Origin: Cryptosporangium phraense
GTDB taxonomy: Bacteria; Actinomycetota; Actinomycetes; Mycobacteriales; Cryptosporangiaceae
Length of the DNA: 64,000 nt
Direction: 5' to 3'
Assembly: GCF_006912135.1 (NCBI RefSeq)
Contig: NZ_VIRS01000019.1
Coordinates: 1 to 64,000, forward strand
Positions 1 to 8,280 of the stretch are shown here, in pieces. The first letter of the stretch is position 1; each line of letters begins with the position of its first letter. The position numbers and the translations under genes were made by a program. The notes beneath the pieces are model-generated. The model did no database searches and was not told where the DNA came from. It worked only from the letters and a program-made list of their open reading frames with translations.

Positions 1-176
1 CCGCCCAAGCATCGCGCGCTTCACCCCAACCGCGCCACCGGGCTGCCCGCGCCGACGTCCCAGCGGCGGCGCCGATCAGGGGGAGTAGGCGCTGCTGGCC
101 GCTCCTAGCGCGCTCGCCGAATTGCCCTAGTCACGCTTCATCCAACGCATGATCCAACCCAGGTGGCTTCAAGGAA

Positions 177-216
177 TGGTCAACTTACTTGACGGAATGG
201 TCAGGAAAGTTGACCA
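177..216. promoter_or_regulatory. 10-bp perfect inverted repeat with direct repeats
   Basis: TGGTCAACTT at 177-186 is repeated inverted as AAGTTGACCA at 207-216, with a 20-base spacer. GGAATGGTCA also occurs twice in direct orientation (173-182 and 194-203). The arrangement could be an operator or the remnant of an insertion-sequence end; no transposase gene is adjacent. Function is unknown. Confidence 0.35.
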
Positions 217-806
217 ATTCGAAAAGAACATCACTCCCATACCGCGGAGCACCGCAAGTAATCGCACGCGCCGAAGGCTGTCGCGGCACCTGCTGCCAAG
301 GCACCGTCACGCGAACCTCTGACCCACAGCGCCGCCCGCCCGACCTCGCATGTAGTCGAACGCCGCGACGAGCGCCGCCCCGATGCCCTGCGGCACCCGT
401 AGCACTGCGGTAATGGTGCGAAGGGATGGTCCGGCAGCGACGCTGCTGCAGCAGCGCTGCTTCGGTGGTGGTGCAGCGGCGGGCGCGGCCTCGGCGGTGT
501 TGCTGCAGCGGCGCCGCCGCTGCGGCGGTGCGCGGCTTCGGCGGCACGGCCTCGACGGCGCGGCTTCGGCCGTAACGCAGCGGCGGCCGCGGCGATGCTC
601 CCGGGGAGCGATGCAGCCCGCAGTAGCGGTGCAACGGCGGACTGCGGCAATGGTGCATCCGTAGCCCCACTGCTGCGGCGATACTGCTGCCGCGCCGCTC
701 GTGCGGCCACGCCGGTGCAGCAGCCAGACCGACGCCCCAGCTCTGTGATGCAGCGGCGGTGATGCTGCGCGGCCGCCCCGCAGCAGCGCCACTGCCCGCA
801 GGGCTG

Positions 807-891
807 TACTCCCGGCGGCGGTGCTGCGGCGGCATCACTCCCGGCGGCGGCGATGCCGCGGCATCACTCCCGGCGGCGGCGATGCTGCGAC
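807..891. repeat. tandem repeat, about 3 copies of a 27-29 bp unit
   Basis: Three head-to-tail copies share the core CTCCCGGCGGCGG. They lie at 807-833 (27 bp, more diverged), 834-862 and 863-891 (29 bp each, almost identical). The repeat sits in the noncoding low-complexity region beyond the 3' end of the YfhO-like gene. Confidence 0.75.
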
Positions 892-1028
892 GGCAGCGAT
901 GCCGAGAGCCGTGCTGCCCCGCCAGCCCGAAACCCCATCAGCCAAAAGCACGCCAGCCCAACACCCCAGCAGCACGCCAGCCCGAAAAGCCCGCCACCCA
1001 CCCAAGAACCCGCTACGCGGTACGCCCC

Positions 1029-3884
1029 CTACGCAGCATCAACGACCTCACCCCGCCGACGGCGATCCCTCCACCACCCACCAACAAAAACCCCAACCAC
1101 CCCCACCACAGCCGCCGCACTCAAATACGTCCCACCCCGGTGATAAGGCGTCCGATATGCCAGCGCCACCGTATGTACCCCAGCCGGCACCGCCACCGCC
1201 ACTACCCCATGATCAGCCGGCACCAACGAAGCCGGCTTCCCGTCAACGGTCACGCCCCAGTCCGTCTGCAACGCGTCCGCCACGACCAGGTACCCGGCCC
1301 CCGTCGCCGAGACCCGGGCCGAAATCGCATCCACACCGTCGTTCAGCACGGTGATCGAAGCCTTGCTCCCCGATTCGGCCGCCGGCCCGGCCGCATCCAG
1401 CACCACCTGATCAGCGCCCAACGAGCGCGAGTTCACCAGCGCGATCCGCCGAGCCGACGACGGCTCCACCACCACCGAATTCGCCCACCGGATCCTCGGG
1501 AGGGCGGTCAACCGCTGGTACACGACCGCGTCGCCCGCGTACGCCAGCCGCAGACCGTCGTCGGCGGGACGCACCACGGCCGCCGAGTTCCGCACGATCA
1601 TCGGCGTCTGCGAGTCCTGCGACACGACCGCGGTCAGCACCGTCCCGGCCGGTACGTTCTCCGCCGAGATCGGCACGGTGAAGGCCGCTCCGACGCCCAC
1701 ACCCTGCTGATTCCCACCCACCGCGAACACCTGACGCGACCCCCGCGCCACCTCTTTGCCCGCCGCGTCCCGCAGGCTCACCGTCACGTTCGCGTCGCGC
1801 ACCGGACGGAACGCGGTGGTCACGGTCAACGTCACGCCGCGCACCGGACCGGTCCCGGGCAGCGCGAGCCGCAGCGGCTGGTCACCGCTGATCGCCACGG
1901 TGCCCGACGACGCCGGGGCCGGCGTCACCGTGCCGAACACGTTGTCCCAGGGCGCGGTCACGAAGTACTTGATGCCGAGCCGATCGAACAGCGGCTGCTG
2001 GGCCATCTTGAGGTCGGACCGGAAATTGACGTAGGTCGGCGGGTCACCCAGCCCCCAGCCCGGCATGCCGTCCAGCGCCTCACCGAAGCGCTTGCCGACG
2101 AACTGGTGACCGTTCAGCGCCCGCAAGCGGTAGTACGAGTCCGACCCGACGAACATCGCCCCGCCGGCCGCGTAACGGTCGTCGCCGAGGTGCGACGCCA
2201 GGAACCGGTGCACGTCGGTCGTCGGGTAGAACGTGTCCTTGTCCGACTTGGGCCAGTACGGCGCCGCGAACGACAACGCCTGGACGACGACCAGCAGCGG
2301 GATCAGCATCGCCGCCGCGCCCATGAAGAAACGCGAAGACCGCCAGAGCACGAACACGGCCAGAACGCCCAGCGCGACGAACAGCCCGGCCCACAGAACC
2401 TGCGTATCGAACCAGGACACCCGCTCCGAGGCCCGCGACCCCGCGTGCGCGATCTCCGCCGCCCGACGACCCCGCCACAACAGCCCCGCCCCGACCACAC
2501 CGGCCCCGGAAAACACCAGCACCGGCCAAACCACAAAAACCCAGCCAGGAACCCGACGCAGAACGTCCGCTTCGACCACACGACGGACCAGCAGGTCGAA
2601 CCCGACCGCGGCCAACACGGCTAGCAAAAAGCACAAAACGCTACGAAGACGCCCGACGTAGTTGTCAGAGAACAACACCGGAAGCTTCTGCAGCAGAGCC
2701 AACGGCGGCCCACCCGCGTAGACCACACCCAACCCGAGAGCCGCCGCCACCACGAAGAACGACCAACCCCCACGAGGCAAGCGGGTCATCGCAGCCCGCG
2801 GCCAAGCCACCGCGACCAACACCAACAGCACCGCCACCGCCCCCAGATACATGGTCGACTCGACCAAGTTCGGAGACAGATACCAATACGGCCCGCGATA
2901 CGGATCGGTGGTCCCGAACGCCCACGGCGCGATCGCCGTCAACGCGGTCACCGGCGACAAATGATCCGACGGCGTCTGACCCCGCCCAGCGATGTACACC
3001 CCAGACATCGCCGACACGAACGGCAACAACTGCACAGCAGCCAGCGCCACCGCACCGGCCAGAGCAGCCCCAGCCCCGACCACCACCCCGACACCCTGCC
3101 GAAGAGGAAGCGAGAACACCCGCACGACCAGATACACGCCCGCGAACAGAATCGTGTACCCGGTCACCGCCGGGAATCCACCGAGCAGCATCGCCGCCAC
3201 GGCCAGGCACAGCAGCGCCCCGTCCCGCGCCCGGCGCGACACGATCAGCCGCTCCACACACCAGAACACCGCCGGGATGAACGCCGCCACCCTCGTCTGC
3301 GGCCAGTTCGTCCAGGCGATCATGAACGCGCTGCCGACGTAGATCAGCCCGCCGAGCCCGGCCGCCGCCCGCCCCAGCGAGAAACGTCGCAGGAACAGGA
3401 ACGTCGCTCCGGCCGCGACGATGATCTCGAGCAGCTTCACGTACCCGGGCGCCAGCTGACCGGGCAGGATCAGGTACGGCAGCGTCAGCGGGTTGTAGAC
3501 CGCGTTGTTCGGCGTCGACCCGAACGCGGCCCCACCGGCCTGATACGGATTCCACAGCCCGACGTCCCCGGACCGCAACAGCTCACCGAAGAGCGTCGTG
3601 TTCGGCACCACCGAGTCGACGGTGTCGTTGAGGTACGTGTTCGTCGGCTCGACGTCCGAGAGCGACGACGCGTACGGCGCCTTGTTCGCGATCATGTCGG
3701 TCGCCGCGAACACCTTCAGACCGAGCAGCGGCGAACCGATGCCGATCAGTGCGTACACGACGATCGTCGCGGCCACCACCGCGGTGAGCGCCCGCTGCCA
3801 ACGCGGTTCAGCCGCAACGAAAGGCTCCTCCGGCGACGGCTCCGGGGCCGGGGTTGCCACGACGGTGTCGGACCTTTGGCTCAC
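1029..3884 (-). CDS. YfhO-like large multi-spanning membrane protein
   Basis: A 951-residue integral membrane protein. A short cytoplasmic Pro/Glu-rich N-terminus is followed by a hydrophobic segment near residues 33-55, then a loop with acidic and Asn residues (ATDMIANKAPYASS), and about a dozen further membrane segments to about residue 570. A soluble, mostly beta C-terminal domain follows, with a last hydrophobic segment near 920-940. This layout matches the YfhO family, a GT-C-like fold implicated in Gram-positive bacteria in glycosylating lipoteichoic acid or other envelope polymers; a polyprenyl-phosphate-sugar donor is likely. The gene stands alone. Its codon use is uneven: about 2470-3170 and the 3' end near 1030-1250 use more G/T-ending codons than the rest. 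Family assignment is good; the substrate is unknown. Confidence 0.8.
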   Translation of the reverse strand: MSQRSDTVVATPAPEPSPEEPFVAAEPRWQRALTAVVAATIVVYALIGIGSPLLGLKVFAATDMIANKAPYASSLSDVEPTNTYLNDTVDSVVPNTTLFGELLRSGDVGLWNPYQAGGAAFGSTPNNAVYNPLTLPYLILPGQLAPGYVKLLEIIVAAGATFLFLRRFSLGRAAAGLGGLIYVGSAFMIAWTNWPQTRVAAFIPAVFWCVERLIVSRRARDGALLCLAVAAMLLGGFPAVTGYTILFAGVYLVVRVFSLPLRQGVGVVVGAGAALAGAVALAAVQLLPFVSAMSGVYIAGRGQTPSDHLSPVTALTAIAPWAFGTTDPYRGPYWYLSPNLVESTMYLGAVAVLLVLVAVAWPRAAMTRLPRGGWSFFVVAAALGLGVVYAGGPPLALLQKLPVLFSDNYVGRLRSVLCFLLAVLAAVGFDLLVRRVVEADVLRRVPGWVFVVWPVLVFSGAGVVGAGLLWRGRRAAEIAHAGSRASERVSWFDTQVLWAGLFVALGVLAVFVLWRSSRFFMGAAAMLIPLLVVVQALSFAAPYWPKSDKDTFYPTTDVHRFLASHLGDDRYAAGGAMFVGSDSYYRLRALNGHQFVGKRFGEALDGMPGWGLGDPPTYVNFRSDLKMAQQPLFDRLGIKYFVTAPWDNVFGTVTPAPASSGTVAISGDQPLRLALPGTGPVRGVTLTVTTAFRPVRDANVTVSLRDAAGKEVARGSRQVFAVGGNQQGVGVGAAFTVPISAENVPAGTVLTAVVSQDSQTPMIVRNSAAVVRPADDGLRLAYAGDAVVYQRLTALPRIRWANSVVVEPSSARRIALVNSRSLGADQVVLDAAGPAAESGSKASITVLNDGVDAISARVSATGAGYLVVADALQTDWGVTVDGKPASLVPADHGVVAVAVPAGVHTVALAYRTPYHRGGTYLSAAAVVGVVGVFVGGWWRDRRRRGEVVDAA

Positions 3885-3988
3885 GGGATTCTCGACTCCG
3901 GAATGCCTACCGCTGGGACGGGCCGAGAGTAACAGCCTCGTGTAAACCCTCCAGGATTGCCGAAGGCCTCAGCGGGAACCGCTCCGTC

Positions 3989-4996
3989 ATGCGCATCGCG
4001 GTGACCGGAGCCAGTGGAAATGTCGGAAGCGCCGTTGTTCGTGCGGCGCTGAGATCCGGTGCCGAGGTCGTCGGGGTGGTCCGGCGGGTCCCGCCGGACC
4101 GCGCCGCGCCTCCCGGCACGCAGTGGGTCCGCTGCGACATCGGTGCAGTTGATGCCGACGCTTCGCTGCGCGCCGCGTTCACCGGGGCGGACGCCGTCGT
4201 GCACCTGGCCTGGGCGATCCAACCGAGCCACGACCGCCGACGGTTGATCCGGACGAACCTGCTCGGCACCGAGGCCGTGATCGCCGCCGCCGAGGCCGCC
4301 GGGGTGCCACACCTCGTCCACGCGTCGTCGGTCGGCGCGTACTCGGCCGGGCCGAAGGACCGTTTGGTCGACGAATCCTGGCCCACCGACGGAATACCGT
4401 CCTCGTCCTACAGCCGGGACAAGGTCGCCGCCGAGCGGTTGCTGGACGCGGCCCAGAACCGGCTCGAGACCGTCACCCGCGTCCGGCCCGCGCTCGTCGT
4501 CCAGAAGCGCGCCGCCGCCGAACTGCTGCGCTACTTCCTGCCCGCGATCGCCCGGCCGGTCGCGCGGGTGCCGTTGCCGCTGCTGCCGCTCCCCGACCGC
4601 ACGGTGACCCAGGTCGTCCACGCGGACGACGTCGCCGACGCGGTGCTGCGGATCCTGGCCGCCCGGCCCGGCGGGGCGTTCAACCTGGCCCCGGCCGACT
4701 CGCTCGGCCCGGACGCGCTGGCGGCCGCGTTCGGCGGACGGCGGGTACCGCTCCCGGCCGGGCTACTGCGCACCGCGGCCACCGCGACCTGGACCACCCA
4801 CCTGCAGCCGGTCGACGTCGGCTGGGTCGACATGCTACTCGGTCACCCGCTGCTGGACAGCTCCCGGGCCCGGGGTGAGCTGGGCTGGTCGCCGCTGCAC
4901 ACCGCGGCCGACGCGCTCACCGACGTGATCGCGGGGATCCGCGCCAACGCCGGCGACCGCTCCCCGCTCCTCCGGCCCCTGAGAATCTTCAGCTAG
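3989..4996 (+). CDS. NAD-dependent epimerase/dehydratase (extended SDR)
   Basis: A 335-residue protein opening with MRIAVTGASGNVGSAVVRAA, the glycine-rich dinucleotide-binding motif of extended SDR proteins. The internal TVTRVRPALV region and the VHADDVADAV segment near residue 210 are typical of NAD-dependent epimerases acting on nucleotide sugars or related carbonyls. The active-site tyrosine probably lies in SSSYSRDKVAAE (SYSRDK, a YxxxK motif). The ATG at 3989 was chosen because the Rossmann motif begins directly there; the open frame extends 45 codons upstream without similarity. It diverges from the YfhO-like gene and overlaps the convergent DUF6480 gene by 8 bp. The substrate cannot be told from sequence. 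Confidence 0.85.
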   Translation: MRIAVTGASGNVGSAVVRAALRSGAEVVGVVRRVPPDRAAPPGTQWVRCDIGAVDADASLRAAFTGADAVVHLAWAIQPSHDRRRLIRTNLLGTEAVIAAAEAAGVPHLVHASSVGAYSAGPKDRLVDESWPTDGIPSSSYSRDKVAAERLLDAAQNRLETVTRVRPALVVQKRAAAELLRYFLPAIARPVARVPLPLLPLPDRTVTQVVHADDVADAVLRILAARPGGAFNLAPADSLGPDALAAAFGGRRVPLPAGLLRTAATATWTTHLQPVDVGWVDMLLGHPLLDSSRARGELGWSPLHTAADALTDVIAGIRANAGDRSPLLRPLRIFS

Positions 4997-5219
4997 ACGC
5001 CATCAAGAACACGCGGACGAGCATGAACAGAGCCACGAGCAGCACCATCAGCCCGATCGCCCCGATCACCACCCACGGCACCCACTTCGGCGCCGGCCCT
5101 TTCTCCTGATGCGTGATCGCCGACGTTCCCCCCTCCCCCGGCGGCGTCTCGCCCGGCGGCACCCCACCGCCCGGTTCCAACCCCGGTGTCCGGCTCGGAT
5201 CTGGCCCCTGCCAACTCAT
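4989..5219 (-). CDS. DUF6480-like small membrane protein
   Basis: A 76-residue protein with a Pro/Gly-rich N-terminal half (repeated PGE/PGG blocks) and one C-terminal transmembrane helix around residues 45-70 (VPWVVIGAIGLMVLLVALFM). This layout matches DUF6480, small actinobacterial membrane proteins of unknown role. The ATG at 5219 is preceded by a strong GGGAGGAG ribosome site, which decides the start over longer in-frame alternatives. It is convergent with the epimerase gene and divergent from the Rieske gene. Confidence 0.75.
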   Translation of the reverse strand: MSWQGPDPSRTPGLEPGGGVPPGETPPGEGGTSAITHQEKGPAPKWVPWVVIGAIGLMVLLVALFMLVRVFLMASS

Positions 5220-5282
5220 CCGTACTCCTCCCGATGGTGAGACCCGGGCCGTACCCGGTCGGTCGGAGTCCACACCCAATCG

Positions 5283-5307
5283 GTGTGATCGCCCGGCAGC
5301 TGGGTAA
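5283..5307 (+). promoter_or_regulatory. candidate SigB/SigF-type promoter of the Rieske gene
   Basis: GTGT (5283-5286), a 15-base spacer and GGGTAA (5302-5307) fit the GNNT-N14-16-GGGTA pattern known for actinobacterial SigB/SigF-family promoters. The -10 ends 9 bases before the ATG at 5317, which has no Shine-Dalgarno, so the transcript would be almost leaderless. The same motif recurs at other genes in this window. Confidence 0.45.
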
Positions 5308-5316
5308 CCGCCCCCC

Positions 5317-6213
5317 ATGTCGGTGATCCGAGCATTGTTTTCCCGCCTGGAGAACGCACGGCCCCTCGATCCCGTCGCCGAGGCCGTCGCAGGCGCTGTC
5401 CACTCGACCATCCCCAACGCCCGGGTAGCGGATCTCCTGCACGGACGCTGGCTGGGTCATCCCGTCCACCCGATCCTCGTGCAGGTACCGATCGGGGCCT
5501 GGGTCTCGGCCACCGCGCTGGACTTCACCCCGGGCGGCCGCCGGGCCGCGCGCCGGCTCGTCGGCCTCGGGCTGCTCGCCGCACCGGCCGCGATCGCGGC
5601 CGGTTTCGCGGACTGGGCCGACCTCGAGCCCGACCAGCGCCGGGTCGGGCTGGTGCACGCGGCCGCCAACACGGTCGGCGTGACGCTCTACGCCGCGTCG
5701 TGGTCGGCCCGCCGGAACGGGCACCACGTCAAGGGCGTCGGGTACGCGCTGCTCGGGCTGACCGCGGTCGGGCTCGGCGGCGCACTGGGCGGCCACCTGG
5801 CGTACTCGCAGGCCGGCGGCGTCAACCACGCCGAGGGCGCGATGCGCCGGGCCGGGGACCGCTGGTACGACCTCGGCCCGCTGGACGAGATCCCAGTCGG
5901 CGAACCCGTCCGTCGTGAGGTGGGCGACACCACGGTCGTGGTCGTCCGGCGTTCGCAGAACGGCGTCCACGTGCTGGCGTCCGAGTGCTCGCACGTCGGC
6001 GGGCCGCTGCATGAGGGCGAGGTCACCGACGGGCCGGGCGAGCCGCGGATCACCTGTCCGTGGCACGGGTCGGTGTTCCGGCTGGTCGACGGCGAGCCGC
6101 TGCGCGGCCCGGCGACGGCGTGCCAGCCGGTGTTCAAGACGGAGATAGCCGCGGGACGCCTTCGAGCCCGGGCGTACGCGGAAGGAAGCGTGTGGAAGAA
6201 CGCGGAAGTATGA
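5317..6213 (+). CDS. DUF2231 membrane protein fused to Rieske [2Fe-2S] domain
   Basis: A 298-residue protein. Residues about 40-175 form a DUF2231-type membrane domain with several hydrophobic segments and conserved His (RWLGHPVHPILVQVPIGAW). Residues about 195-290 are a Rieske domain: the cluster ligands are in CSH (near 226-228) and CPWHG (near 247-251). Known family members couple a haem- or quinone-interacting membrane domain to an iron-sulfur centre, so an electron-transfer role at the membrane is inferred. The start lies next to a SigB-like promoter, and no ribosome site is visible. The stop overlaps the CDGSH gene by 4 bp (ATGA), so the two are probably co-translated. Confidence 0.85.
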   Translation: MSVIRALFSRLENARPLDPVAEAVAGAVHSTIPNARVADLLHGRWLGHPVHPILVQVPIGAWVSATALDFTPGGRRAARRLVGLGLLAAPAAIAAGFADWADLEPDQRRVGLVHAAANTVGVTLYAASWSARRNGHHVKGVGYALLGLTAVGLGGALGGHLAYSQAGGVNHAEGAMRRAGDRWYDLGPLDEIPVGEPVRREVGDTTVVVVRRSQNGVHVLASECSHVGGPLHEGEVTDGPGEPRITCPWHGSVFRLVDGEPLRGPATACQPVFKTEIAAGRLRARAYAEGSVWKNAEV

Positions 6214-6401
6214 ACGACGACGTGACCGTGACGCTCTACGAGGACGGGCCGCTGCTCGTCCGGGGCGATTTCACGATCCGGACGCAGGACGGCGCCACGA
6301 TCGACCCGGAGCGGGCGACCGTGGCGCTGTGCCGGTGCGGGAAGTCCGGCCGCAAGCCCTTCTGCGACGGCACCCACAAACTCATCGGCTTCAAAGGCTA
6401 G
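6210..6401 (+). CDS. CDGSH iron-sulfur domain protein
   Basis: A 63-residue protein carrying the CDGSH signature: C-R-C-G...FCDGTH near residues 42-57, that is three Cys and one His binding a redox-active [2Fe-2S] cluster. The ATG overlaps the stop of the Rieske gene (ATGA), and 50 codons of open frame upstream show no similarity. Small bacterial CDGSH proteins are probably electron carriers or cluster donors. Coupling to the Rieske-DUF2231 protein suggests that the two clusters work together. Confidence 0.85.
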   Translation: MNDDVTVTLYEDGPLLVRGDFTIRTQDGATIDPERATVALCRCGKSGRKPFCDGTHKLIGFKG

Positions 6402-6404
6402 CCC

Positions 6405-6424
6405 CCGGGCCCCGAGGGGCCCGG
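6405..6424. terminator. GC-rich hairpin between convergent genes
   Basis: CCGGGCCCC (6405-6413) pairs with GGGGCCCGG (6416-6424) around a tiny loop. It fills the 26-bp gap between the CDGSH gene and the convergent gene ending at 6428, so it could end transcripts from both sides. There is no T-tract. Confidence 0.5.
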
Positions 6425-6427
6425 CCC

Positions 6428-7390
6428 TCAGGCCACCGCGGGCAGGCCCTGCTCCCAGCGAGCCAGGAGCCAGCCCGCCGCCTGATCGTCCAGGAAAAGC
6501 CCGACCGCCGCGCCGAACAGCACGTCCGGCGCCGAACCCGGGTGCTCGTCGACGTAACCGCCACACAAGTCGTGGGCCGCGATCTGCTCGTGCACCGCAT
6601 CCGCGGTCACGTGCTCGTCGTAGAACCGGGTCGCGGCCGCGTCACCGCCCAGCCGGCGCAGCGCGTTCCCGTACCGCCGGTTCGGGATCGACGACGTCAT
6701 CTCGAACGCCGCCAGGTGGCCCAGCAGCGCTCCCAGCCACCGCCGGTGCAGCCCGAACAGCGACATCAGGTTGCTGGTGGCGAGCGTCGGCGCCGACACG
6801 ACGTCGATGTAGGCGCCGTACCGGGTGTCGAGCCCGAGCCGGTCCATCGTCGTCCGGAACAGCGCGGAGTGCATCCGCTCCGGCCGGCCGCCGCCGTACT
6901 CGTCCGACTGGATCTCGACCAGTGCCGCCTTGGCCCGGCCGGACAGCCGCGGGATCCCCCAGCTGTGCGGGTCGGCCTCCTTCAGGTGGTAGATCGACCG
7001 GTGCACGACGAACTCGCGGAACTGGTCGAGGGTCGCCGACCGCTGCAGGTACCGGCTCATCGACGGCCCGGAGTCCGCGCTGGTCAGCTCGGTCAGCCCG
7101 GGCACCACGCCGGCCGCGGGCACGGACACCGCAGCCCGCACACCGTCGAGAAACCGGGTCTCCAGCGAAGCGCGCAGCCGCAGCAGGTCGACGTCCCACT
7201 CCAGGGACGGGTCGACCCCGTCGAACCCCCGGTAGTGCAGCTCGTACAGCATCCAGAGCGAGATCTGCAGGTCCTCGTCCAGCCATGGCTCGGGCCCGTC
7301 AGCCGGCCCCGTGACAACCGGAGCGCCGCCCGCAAGCAGCGCTTCGATGATTTCCGCACTCACCGCACCACGCGGCTCCGGTAGACGCAT
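6428..7390 (-). CDS. iron-containing redox enzyme family (heme-oxygenase-like fold)
   Basis: A 320-residue protein resembling the iron-containing redox enzyme family, which has a helical heme-oxygenase-like fold with a di-iron site. Candidate metal ligands are in the EIQSDEYGGG...MHSALF region near residues 170-190 and in the later FYDEHVTADAVHEQIAAHD segment near 260-280. Related proteins oxidise or cleave small substrates, but the reaction here is unknown. The ATG at 7390 has a GAGAGG ribosome site upstream. It lies 56 bp downstream of the metallo-beta-lactamase gene on the same strand, so the two are probably an operon. Confidence 0.75.
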   Translation of the reverse strand: MRLPEPRGAVSAEIIEALLAGGAPVVTGPADGPEPWLDEDLQISLWMLYELHYRGFDGVDPSLEWDVDLLRLRASLETRFLDGVRAAVSVPAAGVVPGLTELTSADSGPSMSRYLQRSATLDQFREFVVHRSIYHLKEADPHSWGIPRLSGRAKAALVEIQSDEYGGGRPERMHSALFRTTMDRLGLDTRYGAYIDVVSAPTLATSNLMSLFGLHRRWLGALLGHLAAFEMTSSIPNRRYGNALRRLGGDAAATRFYDEHVTADAVHEQIAAHDLCGGYVDEHPGSAPDVLFGAAVGLFLDDQAAGWLLARWEQGLPAVA

Positions 7391-7446
7391 CCGAGTTTCC
7401 TCTCCGATTCGGCGCCTCTTCGCACCGACCCGAACCGGAATGCCCG

Positions 7447-8253
7447 TCACTTTTGGTTCGAAACAGCAGGTGAGAGCGGAACCGTCTGACCGCGTCGAAG
7501 CTCCTGCACCCCGCCGATACCCCGCCGGGACGCCTCGGCCGTGAACGCCGCCAGCGGGGATTTGAACGCCCGGTAGTCGTCGTAGTGAACGGGGTAGACC
7601 GTCGACGGGCGGATCAGCTCCACCAGGTCGGCCCCCTGCTTCCCGTCCATCGTCACCAGGACGCCGAGCACCCGCGTGCCACCGAGGTGGACGAGTGCCG
7701 CGTCGATGCCGTCGAAGCGCTCGGCGATCTCGCCGAGCCAGGGTCGGTGCAGCGTGTCCCCGCTGATGTACAGCCGGAACGCCCGGTCCCCGTCCACGAG
7801 CAGGTCCACGACGCTGCCCATCACCGGTGGCAGCAACCGGTGGACGACGGCCGGCCCGTGCTGCCCGGGCACCGCGGTCACCCGGAGCGTCTCGTTCCCC
7901 CGGGTCGACTCCCAGGCCGTCCATGGCGACAGCGGCGCCGACGAACGGAACCCGCGACGAATCAGCCGCCGGGCCGCGTGCGGGGTCGTGACGATCGGCG
8001 TCGTGCGGTCGAGCCCCCGGGACGCCCGCCGGTCGAAGTGGTCGCCGTGCAGGTGAGAGAGCACGACGACGTCCAGCGGCGGCAGCGAGTCCAGCGCGAT
8101 CGCGGGCTCGGTCAGCCGTCGCGTGACCAGGCCGTAGCCGAGGTACGCGAACTCACCCCGGTGCAGGAAGTTGGGGTCGGTGAGGACCGTGAACCCGCCC
8201 AGCCGCAGCAGCACGGTGGCGTTCCCGACGAACAGCAAGCTTCCGATGGCCAT
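7447..8253 (-). CDS. metallo-beta-lactamase-fold hydrolase
   Basis: A 268-residue MBL-fold protein. The metal-binding motif HLHGDHFD is at residues about 67-74; further ligands are probably in SGDT (near 164) and the C-terminal HYDDY. The overall form (FVGNATVLLRLGGFTVLTDP at the N-terminus) is that of UlaG/RomA-like hydrolases rather than a true beta-lactamase. The substrate is not evident. A GGGGGG stretch lies just before the ATG. It is upstream of, and likely co-transcribed with, the heme-oxygenase-like gene. Confidence 0.85.
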   Translation of the reverse strand: MAIGSLLFVGNATVLLRLGGFTVLTDPNFLHRGEFAYLGYGLVTRRLTEPAIALDSLPPLDVVVLSHLHGDHFDRRASRGLDRTTPIVTTPHAARRLIRRGFRSSAPLSPWTAWESTRGNETLRVTAVPGQHGPAVVHRLLPPVMGSVVDLLVDGDRAFRLYISGDTLHRPWLGEIAERFDGIDAALVHLGGTRVLGVLVTMDGKQGADLVELIRPSTVYPVHYDDYRAFKSPLAAFTAEASRRGIGGVQELRRGQTVPLSPAVSNQK

Positions 8254-8280
8254 GCCCCCCGGGTAACCCCGGGGAGCGGG

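Larger units (their letters stand above)
1..1028. other. GC-rich low-complexity stretch without a convincing gene
   Basis: This kilobase holds several overlapping open frames on both strands, but none has a recognisable domain, a good ribosome site or consistent codon use; their translations are Ala/Arg-rich because the DNA is built from short GCN-type words (gcagcgg, gctgcgg). From about 420 to 900 the sequence is a degenerate GC-rich microsatellite, with a clear tandem repeat at 807-891. From about 900 to 1028 the plus strand turns C/A-rich and nearly G-poor, like the adjoining end of the membrane-protein gene. The first 220 bases are less GC-rich and carry a dyad at 177-216. I see no RNA gene. 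Confidence 0.6.

Noticed and set aside
759-2624. A 621-residue plus-strand frame
   Set aside because: It is antisense to the YfhO-like gene, Arg/His/Pro-rich, and has no domain; GC-rich codon bias opens this frame.
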